From assembly GCF_018987265.1 (NCBI RefSeq), contig NZ_CP076853.1, forward strand, positions 1,922,001 to 1,986,000: a stretch of 64,000 nucleotides of DNA. The letters run 5' to 3'. Under the pieces are notes generated by a model that had not been told where the DNA came from, did no database searches, and saw nothing but the letters and a program-made list of their open reading frames with translations. Shown here piece after piece: positions 53,781 to 63,528 of the stretch (position 1 is its first letter; every line of letters starts with the position of its first letter). Made by a program: the position numbers and the translations under genes. This stretch comes from Rhizobium sp. WYJ-E13 (GTDB lineage: Bacteria > Pseudomonadota > Alphaproteobacteria > Rhizobiales > Rhizobiaceae).

Positions 53781-53872
53781 AGAGCAATCTGCCAGAAGCG
53801 TGCGCCGGATCTGCGTTCAGAATCGCGTAAAAACAATGAGATATAGCATTTTCGTGATCCGAAATGCTCTAA
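53781..53872. repeat. Palindromic intergenic repeat
   Basis: AGAGCA near 53782 pairs with TGCTCT near 53866, and AGCATTT (53845-53851) pairs with AAATGCT (53862-53868). The GAGCATTT...GATC form is common between rhizobial genes. Confidence 0.5.
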
Positions 53873-53885
53873 ACCTTACCCAAGG

Positions 53886-54434
53886 TCAAGCAGACTGCAT
53901 CGCCACCAGCTGCCGCGTCTCGACGATCTCGGCGAAATCGGATGCCAGATGCGCCATCGTCACGTCGAAGATCTCCCGTGCCGAAAGATCGGCATTCGGC
54001 AGGTCGAAACCGAGCACAGCGTCCTTGACGACGCTCATCTTGAAGCCGAGGTCGGAGCCGGCGCGCACGGTGGTATTGACGCAAAAGCCGGCGACCGCCC
54101 CAACCACCACCAGATCCGTGATCCCGACCTCGTGCAGATAGCCTTCAAGCTCGGTGGAGGCGAAGGCCGACGACGTGGATTTGACGAAGACCGGCTCGTT
54201 CTCCCACGCCACGGCGCAGGGCATCGGCCGGTATCCCGGCGCATGTTCGTTGAGCGCCGAGCTCTCGTCGGCCTCGCGATGGCGGATATGGATGACCGGC
54301 TTGCGGGCGGCGCGGAATGCGGCGGCAAGGGCCGCGATATTCTGTCCCGCCTCGCCGTTCACATGCGCGCGCCCGGCATCGAGCCGCTCCTGCATGACCA
54401 TCTGCATATCGATGATGAGGAGTGCGCTCGTCAT
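53886..54434 (-). CDS. Isochorismatase/nicotinamidase-family hydrolase
   Basis: A 182-residue cysteine hydrolase: Asp in LLIIDMQMVMQ, Lys in FVKSTSSAF and Cys in VAGFCVNTTVRAGSDLGF. It would hydrolyse an amide or enol ether in the cytoplasm; substrate unknown. AAAAGGA precedes the ATG at 54434; the longer frame starts without a site. Confidence 0.9.
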   Translation of the reverse strand: MTSALLIIDMQMVMQERLDAGRAHVNGEAGQNIAALAAAFRAARKPVIHIRHREADESSALNEHAPGYRPMPCAVAWENEPVFVKSTSSAFASTELEGYLHEVGITDLVVVGAVAGFCVNTTVRAGSDLGFKMSVVKDAVLGFDLPNADLSAREIFDVTMAHLASDFAEIVETRQLVAMQSA

Positions 54435-54665
54435 GGTTCCCTGGTCCTTTTCCGCGCTTCGAGGGCTCTGGAAGAGCTTTAGCATCTGCTGCCGGTCAAG
54501 TCGCTTGCAAAACAGGACAACGGGCTCGACAGGTCATCACTTCTGCGCCAGCAGACATTATTTCTGCCCACATTGCATGGGCTGGATGGTTGGCCGAGCT
54601 GCGGCGCCGATGCGGCGCCAGCCTCTCGTTGGAACTTCCCGAACAATGACAGGAGCCAATCACCC

Positions 54666-55151
54666 ATGTCGCAGATCGAAAGCCAGCTACAACGGTTTGG
54701 ACTAGAACTTCCGGCGCCGATCGTCCTTCCGCCTGATGTGAAACTCTCCTTCCCCTGGGTCCGCATTTCAGGGTCGAAGGCCTATATTTCCGGACACGGG
54801 CCGCTCAATACAGACGGGTCGATTGCCAGACCGCTCGGAAAGGTGGGGAAAGATCTGTCGCTGGAAGAAGGCTACCATGCCGCACGCCTGACCGCACTGG
54901 CCATGTTGGCCAGCCTGAAAGTTGCGTTGGGTGACCTGGACCGGGTGGAAAGCTGGCTTCGCGTCTTCGGCATGGTGAATACAGATCCCTCCTTCAACTC
55001 ATATCCACGCGTCATCAATGGCTTCAGCGACCTTATCGCAGAGGTTTACGGCGGCGAACGCGGATCCCACGCCCGCTCCGCTATCGGCGTGGCAGGCCTG
55101 CCATTTGATATTCCCGTCGAGATTGAAGCTGAGGTTCTTATACGGCCTTAG
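54666..55151 (+). CDS. RidA-family protein
   Basis: A 161-residue member of the YjgF/RidA superfamily, longer YjgH-like branch: VRISGSKAYISGHGPLNTDG, AALAMLASLK-type helix and a SARSAIGVAGLPFDIPVEIE ending. The Arg in HARSAIGV matches the residue that binds the imine/enamine carboxylate. It may deaminate reactive enamines. Its 3' end overlaps the convergent AraC gene by 14 bases. Confidence 0.88.
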   Translation: MSQIESQLQRFGLELPAPIVLPPDVKLSFPWVRISGSKAYISGHGPLNTDGSIARPLGKVGKDLSLEEGYHAARLTALAMLASLKVALGDLDRVESWLRVFGMVNTDPSFNSYPRVINGFSDLIAEVYGGERGSHARSAIGVAGLPFDIPVEIEAEVLIRP

Positions 55152-56139
55152 CGACGACCTGGACGTCAGGCTGGTCAAGATCGGCAAGCGATTTCCGATC
55201 AGGAAACTCCCCTGGCCTTTGGCCGCCGTCAGCGCGCCGAGCTGCGCGATAACGGCCGGGCGACAGGCCGTGGTGGCGATGGAACAACTTCGAGAAGGCG
55301 GCGACGGTTTCGTAGCCAACGCGGCTTGCGATCCGGGCAATCCCCTCATCGCTTGATTCCAGCAGGAACGCAGCCTCCGACATCCGGCGTGCGATCAGAT
55401 AGCGCTGCATGGACTGGCCGACGAGCTTGGTGAAGCGAGCCGAAAACACCGAGCGGCCGAGCCCCACGCGATGTGCGAGGTCGCGAAGTGTCCAGGGCAG
55501 ATCCGGTCGTTCGTGGATCAACTCGAGCGCCCGTCCGATATAGGGGTCCGCCATCGCTCCAAGCCATCCGCCTTCCCCCGGCCGGAGAGATTTGATCCAG
55601 CTTCGCAACACCTCGACGAAGAGCACCTCTGTCATTCGCGACAGCGCGACGCGTTGGCCGGGGCGTTCAAGCGCCGACTCGCTCACCATGCGGCGCAGGA
55701 TAGCCTCGAGCCACTCACCGTCCATCGCCGGCTTCAGGAGAAGCACGGGCGGAAGCAGTTCCATCACGCTGCCGCGCGCGGGCCACGACAGAATGAAATT
55801 GCCGCAGATCATCGTCGAGAGCGGCTGCGCGCTGCCGCCATGATGCACGACGCCAAGATGCGCGGGTCGGTCGAGGTCCGTAACCAGGAAAGGCTTCGTC
55901 CCGCTGTCCGAGTAGATCAGATGCGGCTCGCCGCGTGTGATGACGACGAGATCGCCCTCCGCCATGCGGAGCTCTTGCCCCTGTTCAAGCGCAAGCGTGG
56001 CCGAGCCACGACTGAGATAATGGAACAGGGCGTAGGGGCGCTCCGGCAAGGCCAGGTTCCAGGGATGACCGAGCTCGAAGTGAAAGAGCAGGGTTCCGCT
56101 AAGGCGAACGCGATCGAGCACTTCGGTGAGGATGTCCAT
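55138..56139 (-). CDS. AraC-family regulator, cupin type
   Basis: A 333-residue regulator: N-terminal cupin ligand domain (LLFHFELGHPWNLALPERPY to about residue 190) and C-terminal double HTH (LRDLAHRVGLGRSVFSARF; IARIASRVGYETVAAFSKLF). It is divergent from the exported hydrolase gene, with two direct repeats 21 bp apart between them. Confidence 0.9.
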   Translation of the reverse strand: MDILTEVLDRVRLSGTLLFHFELGHPWNLALPERPYALFHYLSRGSATLALEQGQELRMAEGDLVVITRGEPHLIYSDSGTKPFLVTDLDRPAHLGVVHHGGSAQPLSTMICGNFILSWPARGSVMELLPPVLLLKPAMDGEWLEAILRRMVSESALERPGQRVALSRMTEVLFVEVLRSWIKSLRPGEGGWLGAMADPYIGRALELIHERPDLPWTLRDLAHRVGLGRSVFSARFTKLVGQSMQRYLIARRMSEAAFLLESSDEGIARIASRVGYETVAAFSKLFHRHHGLSPGRYRAARRADGGQRPGEFPDRKSLADLDQPDVQVVAKAV

Positions 56140-56155
56140 GACTGATGTTAGTCCG

Positions 56156-56188
56156 CCGGACGGTCGGACACAATATCCGGACGATCGG
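56156..56188. promoter_or_regulatory. Candidate AraC operator: two direct repeats
   Basis: CCGGACGGTCGG (56156-56167) and CCGGACGATCGG (56177-56188) repeat at 21-bp spacing, two helical turns, as AraC half-sites usually do. Confidence 0.55.
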
Positions 56189-56346
56189 GGCCTAACGTCC
56201 GAGAAACCTTCGTATTATTCCGGGTCGAGGTGAGCCAACAGGGTCACCCAGCAAGCAATTTGGCAAGCTGCCGCAACACGAAGCGCGACTAAGCGCCTGC
56301 CCTTTCCCTGGGGTTGGGGTTGTCGGCGTCCCAACAGGAGCAAGCA

Positions 56347-57117
56347 ATGCGAAATAGACTACTCTTAGCCGCCACCGTTCTCGTCGCCGGGGCAGCGTTT
56401 GCCGCACCCGCCCGATCGGCTGATCTACCCAAGGGGGCGGCGCACAACATCGTGCTCGTCCATGGCGCTTTCGTCGACCAGACAAGCTGGAAGCCCGTTG
56501 CCGACATTCTCACGAAGAAGGGCTATAAGGTAACGCTGGTCGAAAATCCGCTCACGTCGCTGGCCGCGGATGTCGATGCCACCAGGCAGGCACTGGCGAA
56601 ACAGGACGGCAAGACCGTCCTCGTTGGCCACTCCTGGGCCGGCGTGGTCATCACGCAAGCCGGTGACGATCCCAAGGTCTCGGCGCTCGTCTATGTCTCC
56701 GCCTTCGCGCCTGACGTTGGAGAATCTCTGGCGACCCTGGCCAAGCACGGCCCGGCAACCGAAGGCACCAGGGCAATTCATCCCGACGACAAGGGCAACC
56801 TCTATATCGATCCCAAGGTGTTTCCCTCGGCGGTCGCGGCGGACCTGCCGTTGAAGGTCGCCGAATCCCTGGCAAACTCGCAGCTTCCGCTGAACCACAC
56901 AGCTTACGAGGCTCCGGTCGATATCGCGGCCTGGCACGACAAGCCGACATTCTATGTGATCAGCACCAAGGACAAGGTCATCGCACCGGAGACCCAGAAG
57001 CTGTTCGCGGCCAGGATCAAGGCCAAGACCACGGAGGTGGCTGGCAGCCATGCCTCCCTTGTCGTCCATGCGGCGGAAGTCGCTGCGGTCATTGAAAAGG
57101 CCGCGCTCACGAAGTGA
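56347..57117 (+). CDS. Exported alpha/beta hydrolase
   Basis: A 256-residue protein with a signal peptide (LLLAATVLVAGAAFAAPARS). Core motifs are VLVHGAFVDQTSW, GHSWAG (Ser near residue 98) and VAGSHASLVVH. It is a paralogue of the hydrolase at 9093-9851. CAGGAGC precedes the ATG at 56347. The divergent AraC protein probably controls it. Confidence 0.88.
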   Translation: MRNRLLLAATVLVAGAAFAAPARSADLPKGAAHNIVLVHGAFVDQTSWKPVADILTKKGYKVTLVENPLTSLAADVDATRQALAKQDGKTVLVGHSWAGVVITQAGDDPKVSALVYVSAFAPDVGESLATLAKHGPATEGTRAIHPDDKGNLYIDPKVFPSAVAADLPLKVAESLANSQLPLNHTAYEAPVDIAAWHDKPTFYVISTKDKVIAPETQKLFAARIKAKTTEVAGSHASLVVHAAEVAAVIEKAALTK

Positions 57118-57125
57118 CGATCCTG

Positions 57126-57149
57126 CTCCCGGTGCCACCGTGCCGGGAG
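57126..57149 (+). terminator. Hairpin after hydrolase gene
   Basis: CTCCCGG and CCGGGAG form a 7-bp stem with a 10-base loop, 9 bases after the stop. No T-run. Confidence 0.5.
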
Positions 57150-57301
57150 TACTCCTCCTCCGCTGAAAACGCGCAGGGGCAAGGCGCCCCACCGCCAGGC
57201 AGCGCCTCGTGACAACCAGCGGCTGAATTTCCGCAAGAATGCATTATGCCGTTTCGTGAAATCCGGCTATGATCCCGCCATCACAGCCGAGGGGTGGTGA
57301 A

Positions 57302-58915
57302 ATGATTTCGTCGCTTCAAAGCCTGCTTGCGGGGCGTGTCGACGTGTGCGTCGTCGGCTCCGGGCCCGTCGGTCTGGCGCTGGGCATCAGGCTTGCCCGG
57401 TCGGGGCTTTCGGTCGCGCTGCTGGAATCCGGCGGCAAGACCATTTCCGAGAAGACCAACCGGCTGGCGGCGGCCGCCTCCATCAGCACCGCACACCATG
57501 CCGAAGCGAGCCTGACGATCCGCCGGGCGGTGGGCGGCACTTCGAAAGCCTGGGGCGGCCGATGCGTGGAGTTCGACGACAGCGATTTCGATGGCAGGCC
57601 GGCGCGCGGCGATGCCCGCTGGCCGATCGAGCACAGCGCCTTCAGGGCCTACTATGACGATGCCCGCACCTTTCTCGGCGCCGAGCTGTCAAACGTCGAG
57701 ATACCAGGCGTCGAGATGCCTGACATGGACGGCGATTTCGAACCCTCGATCGAGAGCTGGGCGCGCGAGCCGGATATGGCAAAAGCGCACGGAGCGCTGA
57801 TCGAGAGCCTGCCGAACCTGCACCTCGTCACCCAGGCGACCGTGATCGGCCTCGATCTCGACCGCGAAGGCGCCCGCATGAAACGGGCGCTCGTGTGGCA
57901 TCGCGGCAAGCTGCACTCGCTGGGCGCGACGATCTTCGTGCTGGCCTGCGGCGGGCGGGAAAATGCCCGGCTGCTGCTGGCGGCGCAGGAAATCGCGCCG
58001 CGGCTTTTCGGCGGCGTCGATGGCCCGCTCGGGCGCTATTACATGGGGCATCTGGCCGGCGAACTCGCCCGTATCCGCTTTGCCGACCGCTCCTTCATGG
58101 AAAAGATGTTCTTCCGGCGCAACGGCACCGGCGCCTGGTTCCGCTCGCGGCTGATCCCGAGCATTGCCCTGCAGAACGAGCGCGATCTCTTAAACAGCGT
58201 CTTCTGGCTGCGCAGCCCGCCGCTGGAGGAAGTCTATTCGACGGCGGGCGCCCGCGCGACGCTGAACATGATCAGGGCGATATCAGGCAGGCGCCGGATG
58301 CGCCGCATGTCCTTCAAGGCGAAGGCGCCCGACACCGCCTCGCTGTCCGATCTGGTCTCTAACCCCGTGGAGAGCTTCAACGCCGCCCTGCAGCTGACGA
58401 CGGCGGCGCTGAAATCCGAGCGCCAGCCGAATTTCTTCGTGAAGAACGACGAGCATCTCTATTGGCTCGCCTATCACAGCGAACAGCTGCCGGTCGCCGC
58501 AAACCGCGTGCGGCTAAGCTCCGAGGTCGACGAAACCGGCCTGAAACGGCTTGCCGTCAGCTTCGATTTCGCCGAGGAGGATCTCGCCTCGCTGATCAGG
58601 AGCCACCATGCGCTGGCCGAATGGATCACCAGGCGGCGGATCGGCACCGTCGAATGGCTCTACCCCGAGGAAACGCTCTCCGCCGCCGTCCGCGGCCAGG
58701 CGCTCGACGGCTACCACCAGATCGGCCTGACGAGAATGGGCGCCTCGCCGCGGACGAGCGTGGTCGACGGCAACTGCCGCTGCCACGACCTCGAAAACCT
58801 CTATGTCGCCGGCAGCTCGGTACTCCCGGTGTCAGGACAAGCGAACCCGACGCTCCCGGCCGTGGCGCTGGCGCTGCGGCTGGCGGATCATTTGAAGGGG
58901 GAGTTACGGGGATAG
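57302..58915 (+). CDS. GMC-family FAD oxidoreductase
   Basis: A 537-residue flavoenzyme: CVVGSGPVGLALGIRLARSG dinucleotide-binding motif, AVGGTSKAWGGRC, and the C-terminal HQIGLTRMG and LYVAGSSVLPVSGQANPT, containing the GMC-type His/Asn active site region. It belongs with GMC_oxred_C enzymes that oxidise sugars or alcohols; no cytochrome partner is adjacent. The ATG at 57302 follows GAGGGG. Confidence 0.88.
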   Translation: MISSLQSLLAGRVDVCVVGSGPVGLALGIRLARSGLSVALLESGGKTISEKTNRLAAAASISTAHHAEASLTIRRAVGGTSKAWGGRCVEFDDSDFDGRPARGDARWPIEHSAFRAYYDDARTFLGAELSNVEIPGVEMPDMDGDFEPSIESWAREPDMAKAHGALIESLPNLHLVTQATVIGLDLDREGARMKRALVWHRGKLHSLGATIFVLACGGRENARLLLAAQEIAPRLFGGVDGPLGRYYMGHLAGELARIRFADRSFMEKMFFRRNGTGAWFRSRLIPSIALQNERDLLNSVFWLRSPPLEEVYSTAGARATLNMIRAISGRRRMRRMSFKAKAPDTASLSDLVSNPVESFNAALQLTTAALKSERQPNFFVKNDEHLYWLAYHSEQLPVAANRVRLSSEVDETGLKRLAVSFDFAEEDLASLIRSHHALAEWITRRRIGTVEWLYPEETLSAAVRGQALDGYHQIGLTRMGASPRTSVVDGNCRCHDLENLYVAGSSVLPVSGQANPTLPAVALALRLADHLKGELRG

Positions 58916-59068
58916 CGTGGGCCATGCCTCCTCCGCCCTGCCCGGCACAAGCAGTCATTCGACCGGGTGACGCGAGCCACGGAGTGTCTTCGTCAGCTTG
59001 ATCGCTCTTGCAACGATCTCATCCTGAGCGCGGCAAGCAGGAAGGAAAATGGGGCCGCGCCGAACCGG

Positions 59069-59986
59069 CTATTCTCCCTTTTCCTCGGTCTCGTCCGCCG
59101 CAGGCTTGCCGCCGAAGAGGCTCTTGAGCGCGTTGGTCTTGGATTTCTGCGCCTTGCTCAGCTTCAGCGCCCGATTGGCGGCCTTGGCCTGTTCCAGCAT
59201 CATCTCGATCTGGATCTGCTGGATCTCGGTCAGCCGTTCCCACTGCCGGTTCAACAGGTGATCGACCTTTTCGTGCAGGTGGCGGATTTCCAGTTCGGCC
59301 TTGAGATTGACCTTGTAGTCGTTGAGCGCCCGCAGCCGATCCTTTGCTTCCTGGCGGCGCTGGCTCATCATGATGATCGGCGCCTGCAGGGCGGCGATGG
59401 TCGAGAGGATCAGGTTCAGCAGGATGAAAGGATAGACGTCGAAGGCAGCCTTCTCGCCAAGCACCAGGTTGATGCCCATCCAGACGGCGAGGAAGAAGCA
59501 GAAGGAGATGATGAAGGTCCAGCTTCCGCCGAAGGTCGCGACGACATCGGCGACGCGATCGCCGAGCGAACGGCGCTCCTCGTAATCCTCTTCGATGTTT
59601 TCGGCGAGCGTGTCGTGGCTCTTCAGGCTCTCGACGACCTCGTCCTCGAGGTTGGAGAGCTCGCCGCGTTCGTCGCGCAGCAATTCGGCAATGTACTGGC
59701 CGCGGTAGTCATCGATCGTCTTGCGGCTGATATAGTCGTCCGAACGGATGCCGGGGTGCTTCTGCCGCACGAAATCGGCAAGCGCCGGGCGCAGATCGTC
59801 AAAATGGAAGGCGTCCTTCTTCTTCAGTGTGTGGCCTGTGATCGCGTCCACCAGCTTGACGGACTTCGCCTTGGCCTGCGCCAGGCTCTTCGAATAGTCG
59901 TCCATCTCGACGGTGGCGGCCTCTCCGTGCCCGGCATCGAAGTCGACGATTTCACCTGTGAGATCAAGGGGCTTCTCTTCTGCCAT
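59069..59986 (-). CDS. DUF1003 membrane protein
   Basis: A 305-residue protein with a soluble N-terminal half, two membrane segments (WTFIISFCFFLAVWMGINLV; YPFILLNLILSTIAALQAPI) and a long C-terminal helix (DRLRALNDYKVNLKAELEIR). RLGDRVADVVATFGGSWTF and NLILSTIAALQAPIIMMSQRRQE-like text are the DUF1003 marks. Function unknown; coiled-coil assembly is likely. Confidence 0.88.
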   Translation of the reverse strand: MAEEKPLDLTGEIVDFDAGHGEAATVEMDDYSKSLAQAKAKSVKLVDAITGHTLKKKDAFHFDDLRPALADFVRQKHPGIRSDDYISRKTIDDYRGQYIAELLRDERGELSNLEDEVVESLKSHDTLAENIEEDYEERRSLGDRVADVVATFGGSWTFIISFCFFLAVWMGINLVLGEKAAFDVYPFILLNLILSTIAALQAPIIMMSQRRQEAKDRLRALNDYKVNLKAELEIRHLHEKVDHLLNRQWERLTEIQQIQIEMMLEQAKAANRALKLSKAQKSKTNALKSLFGGKPAADETEEKGE

Positions 59987-60229
59987 CTGCCGATCCTCGT
60001 TGCCGATTTTTCGCCCGTCTAGCCGTCAATTCGAACAGGATTGTGGCATGGATTTAGTCGCAAATTGAGAGGGCTGCCGGAGGCGCGATCTGTGTCGCAC
60101 AGCTGCCTCCGCCCTGCACGGCAGACCTCGGCGTCGGGCGAAGGAAGAGCGGTCATTCGGCCTGAGTACTGCCATCCGATCCTGATATCCTGTACTGTGG
60201 CCAGACGTCGAAATCGGGGATCAGCTGAT

Positions 60230-61219
60230 ATGGACGAGGAGGGCTTGGCCGAGATCTCGGCCCGGTATGTTCGCTTCGCCGATACGGAAGCCCACGGCCG
60301 TTCGCCGCTCTACGAGGCGTTGGCGCGTGCGGTTGCCGGGGACCGGGAGACACTCGGCTTCCTGGCGACCCTCCCCCACATGAAAAGGCAGCCGAACCTT
60401 CTGCTTGCGGCGGTGCGTCACCTGTTCGGCACGCCGACGGACTGGTGCGAGTTCCGCCAGGCGCTCCTGGCCCATCCCGACGCTGTCCGTTCGCTGATGC
60501 TCGAGCGTTCGACGCAGACTAACGAACCGGGACGGTGCGCCTCGCTGCTCCCCGTCCTGACGCGATTGCCGCAGCCGCTGGCGCTCCTCGAGGTCGGGAC
60601 CTCCGCAGGGCTCTGCCTCATGCCCGACCTCTATGGCTACGACTACGGCCACAAGGCGATCCGCGCACCCGTGATGGGCTCAGAGCCGCCTGTCCTGCGT
60701 TGCTCCGCCAGTAAGACGACCCCATTGCCGACGGCAGCACCGCACGTCGTCTGGCGAGCGGGGCTGGACCTCGCTCCAATCGATGCTTCGGATCCTGCGC
60801 AGGTCGCATGGCTTAAGACACTGGTCTGGCCGGAGCAGACGGAACGGCTTGCCAATCTGCAGGCGGCCATCAGGATCGCCGCCACGGTCAAGCCACGGAT
60901 CATCAAGGGCGACCTGCGCGGGAGCGAGTTCGCCCGGCTCTGCAGGCAAGCGCCCAAGGATGCCACCCTTGTCGTCTTTCACACGGCTGTCCTCGACTAC
61001 GTCTCCGACCCCGCAGACAGGGAGGCTTTCGCCGAGCAGGCGATGCGTCTCGCGCCCTATTGGGTATCGAACGAGTTCCCCCGCGCATTCCCGTCCATCG
61101 CCGAGCGCGCAGGAACGAGCTGGCCACCCGGGCGCTTCCTCCTGTCCGTGAACCGCTCTCCCCTCGCCTGGACCGACCCGCATGGCGCTTCGCTCGAATG
61201 GATCGCGGACGAGGCTTGA
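60230..61219 (+). CDS. DUF2332 family protein
   Basis: A 329-residue protein: YEALARAVAGDRETLGFLAT, PNLLLAAVRHLFG, TNEPGRCASLLPVL, LLEVGTSAGLCLMPDLYGYD, which is the family signature and recalls a methyltransferase-like GXSAG site. Function unknown. The ATG at 60230 matches the family N-terminus; the open frame upstream is low complexity. Confidence 0.88.
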   Translation: MDEEGLAEISARYVRFADTEAHGRSPLYEALARAVAGDRETLGFLATLPHMKRQPNLLLAAVRHLFGTPTDWCEFRQALLAHPDAVRSLMLERSTQTNEPGRCASLLPVLTRLPQPLALLEVGTSAGLCLMPDLYGYDYGHKAIRAPVMGSEPPVLRCSASKTTPLPTAAPHVVWRAGLDLAPIDASDPAQVAWLKTLVWPEQTERLANLQAAIRIAATVKPRIIKGDLRGSEFARLCRQAPKDATLVVFHTAVLDYVSDPADREAFAEQAMRLAPYWVSNEFPRAFPSIAERAGTSWPPGRFLLSVNRSPLAWTDPHGASLEWIADEA

Positions 61220-61350
61220 GGCCGTATTTATGAATTTCGTTCGTAAATCCTGCGAATAGCGGATGGCTACCGCTGCGGCTCCGCTTTCTCCATCTTCGGA
61301 TCCAGCAGGAACGAACCTGTTCTACTCAGTCAAGATGGAAGGATAAGACG

Positions 61351-62364
61351 ATGGCTCTCAAGGATATTTTGCCTGGCAAGCTCGGCTTCGGTGCCGCCCC
61401 TCTCGGAAACATGTTCCGCGATATTCCCGAGCAGGAGGCGCGCGCCACTGTCGAGGCAGCCTGGAATGACGGCATCAGATATTACGACAATGCGCCCTTT
61501 TACGGCGCTGGTCTTGCGGAGATCCGGATGGGCGAGGCGCTCGCAGACAAGCCTCGTGACCAGTATGTGATCAGCACCAAGGTCGGCCGGGTGATCCTTG
61601 ACGAGATCGAGGATGTGAGCGCCCGCGACCTCGGCGAAAAAGGCGATGTCTTCAAATACGGTCGCCCCAACAAGATCGTCAACGATTACACCGAGGATGC
61701 GACCTACCGATCGATCGAAGACAGCCTCAAGCGCCTCAAGACCGATCATATCGATATCGCCTGGGTTCATGATATCGCCCAGGATTTCTACGGCGACGAA
61801 TGGCTTGGCAGGTTCGAGGAGGCGCGAAAGGGTGCGTTTCGTGCCCTTGACCGGATGCGCGACGAAGGCGTGATCAAGGCCTGGGGACTTGGCGTCAACA
61901 AGGTCGAACCGATCGAACTGCTGCTGGCACTGGACGAGCCCCGGCCGGACGGTTTCCTGCTTGCCGGGCGTTACTCCCTGCTCGACCATGAGCGTGCGCT
62001 CCAGCGCGTGATGCCTGATGTGGCCGAGCGAGGTCTCGGCATCGTCGTCGGCGGGCCTTACAGCTCCGGCGCACTGGTCGGCGGACCGAATTTCGAATAT
62101 GCGCCGGCGACCCCGGCAATCCTTGCCAAGGTTGCCGCGATCAAGGCGATTGCCGATCGCCACGGCATTTCGATGAAGGCCGCGGGCCTGCAGTTCGCCC
62201 TCGCCAATCCCGCCGTCGCTGCAGTCATACCGGGAGCCAGCCATCCTTCCCGCATTGCCGAGGACAGCGCCGCGCTCGCAGAGACCATCCCGACGGGGTT
62301 CTGGCGCGAACTGCGCGAATCTGGGCTCGTCCATCCGGCGGCGCCGCTGCCGATTGCAGACTGA
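61351..62364 (+). CDS. Aldo/keto reductase
   Basis: A 337-residue TIM-barrel NADPH reductase. The tetrad is visible: Asp in YYDNAPFYG, Tyr in the same stretch, Lys in VISTKVGR and His in IAWVHDIA. C-terminal AVIPGASHPSRIAE binds the cofactor phosphate. It resembles pyridoxal 4-dehydrogenase and D-threo-aldose dehydrogenase-like enzymes. AAGGATAAG precedes the ATG. It is convergent with a LysR gene. Confidence 0.92.
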   Translation: MALKDILPGKLGFGAAPLGNMFRDIPEQEARATVEAAWNDGIRYYDNAPFYGAGLAEIRMGEALADKPRDQYVISTKVGRVILDEIEDVSARDLGEKGDVFKYGRPNKIVNDYTEDATYRSIEDSLKRLKTDHIDIAWVHDIAQDFYGDEWLGRFEEARKGAFRALDRMRDEGVIKAWGLGVNKVEPIELLLALDEPRPDGFLLAGRYSLLDHERALQRVMPDVAERGLGIVVGGPYSSGALVGGPNFEYAPATPAILAKVAAIKAIADRHGISMKAAGLQFALANPAVAAVIPGASHPSRIAEDSAALAETIPTGFWRELRESGLVHPAAPLPIAD

Positions 62365-62424
62365 ACCACACGCTCGTCACTCATACCGGCCGGGTCGCCA
62401 TCGCGCCCCGGCCGGTTCAGGCAT

Positions 62425-63330
62425 TCAACGCGGTTGCAGATATGTCTGCATTCGAGGTATCGCAAAATCCAGGAAGGCGCGGACGCGGGCAGGCAGGAAT
62501 TGGGAGCCGCGGTAAAGCGCGTGGACTTCATCCACAATGCCGATATCGCTGTCTGCCAGGATCTCGACAAGCTCGCCGCGCTCGATCGGCCCGCGCAGGT
62601 GGTAGTCGGCAAGCCGGATGATACCGACACCGGCGATCGCCATTCGGCGCAGGGTGTCGCCGTTGTTGACCAGCAACGATCCGCTCAACATGCGTTCGAC
62701 GATCCGCCCGCCGTCACGCATCGGCCAGACAGGCATTGCCCGGCGGAAATTGAAGCCGAGGCAATTGTGGTTGACGAGTTCGTCCGGCGTCGTCGGCGTG
62801 CCGTGGCGCTCCAGATAGGCAGGCGATGCCACGATGCACCGTTTTGTCTCGCCGATCTTTCGCGCCATCAGGTTTGAGTCCGCCAGCTTCCCGACACGGA
62901 TCGCAATATCCGTGCGGTCGAGATAGAGATCGACCACCTCGTCCGAAAGCGAGAGATCGACGATGACCTTGGGATAGGCCTCGAAGAACGGCACCAAGAT
63001 AGGTTCTACCGCCGCCGTGCCGAAACTGACCGAAGAGGTGATGCGGATAACGCCTTCGGCCTCGGCCCCACCCTGCGCGATCTGCTGCTCCGTCTCGTCG
63101 AGCTGGGAAAGCAGAGCCTGGCTTCGCTCGTAATAAAACTGTCCTTCGCGGGTCAGCGCCAGCCTGCGGGTCGAGCGTTCGATCAGCCGGACTCCGAGAC
63201 GGGCCTCGATACGGGCCACCAGCTTGGACACCGTCGAGGGCGTCATCAGCATCAGCCGTGCCGCCTCCGAAAAGCTTCCCGCTTCCACGACCCGAACAAA
63301 GACAAGCATTTCGCCTGCGCGGTTATCCAT
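62425..63330 (-). CDS. LysR-family regulator
   Basis: A 301-residue LTTR: MLVFVRVVEAGSFSEAARLM and STVSKLVARIEARLGVRLIE, then effector domain from about residue 92. It is divergent from the MFS gene at 63529 and probably controls it, and perhaps the convergent aldo/keto reductase gene. Confidence 0.92.
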   Translation of the reverse strand: MDNRAGEMLVFVRVVEAGSFSEAARLMLMTPSTVSKLVARIEARLGVRLIERSTRRLALTREGQFYYERSQALLSQLDETEQQIAQGGAEAEGVIRITSSVSFGTAAVEPILVPFFEAYPKVIVDLSLSDEVVDLYLDRTDIAIRVGKLADSNLMARKIGETKRCIVASPAYLERHGTPTTPDELVNHNCLGFNFRRAMPVWPMRDGGRIVERMLSGSLLVNNGDTLRRMAIAGVGIIRLADYHLRGPIERGELVEILADSDIGIVDEVHALYRGSQFLPARVRAFLDFAIPRMQTYLQPR

Positions 63331-63528
63331 CTCGAACCTGTGATCTGCTCATAAAGGCCCAAACTTTCTACCAGCAAAAGCGCTCCTGTGAAACGCTTTC
63401 TCAAATGCTGGGAACGGCCGCTGTCTACTGATCGCGCATCGGATGTGAGATCTGATTGCCGGAGCAGCAAGCCGGACCCGAGTTCCGCAGGAAGACTGTT
63501 CTCCACGCAGTTTCAGAAAGGGACTATT

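Larger units (their letters stand above)
53199..53885. other. Long intergenic region with repeats
   Basis: About 690 bases. Contents seen: a 20-bp tandem duplication at 53404-53443, a possible 30-codon ORF at 53591-53683, and a palindromic repeat near 53845. Longer open frames here show no family features. Confidence 0.45.
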
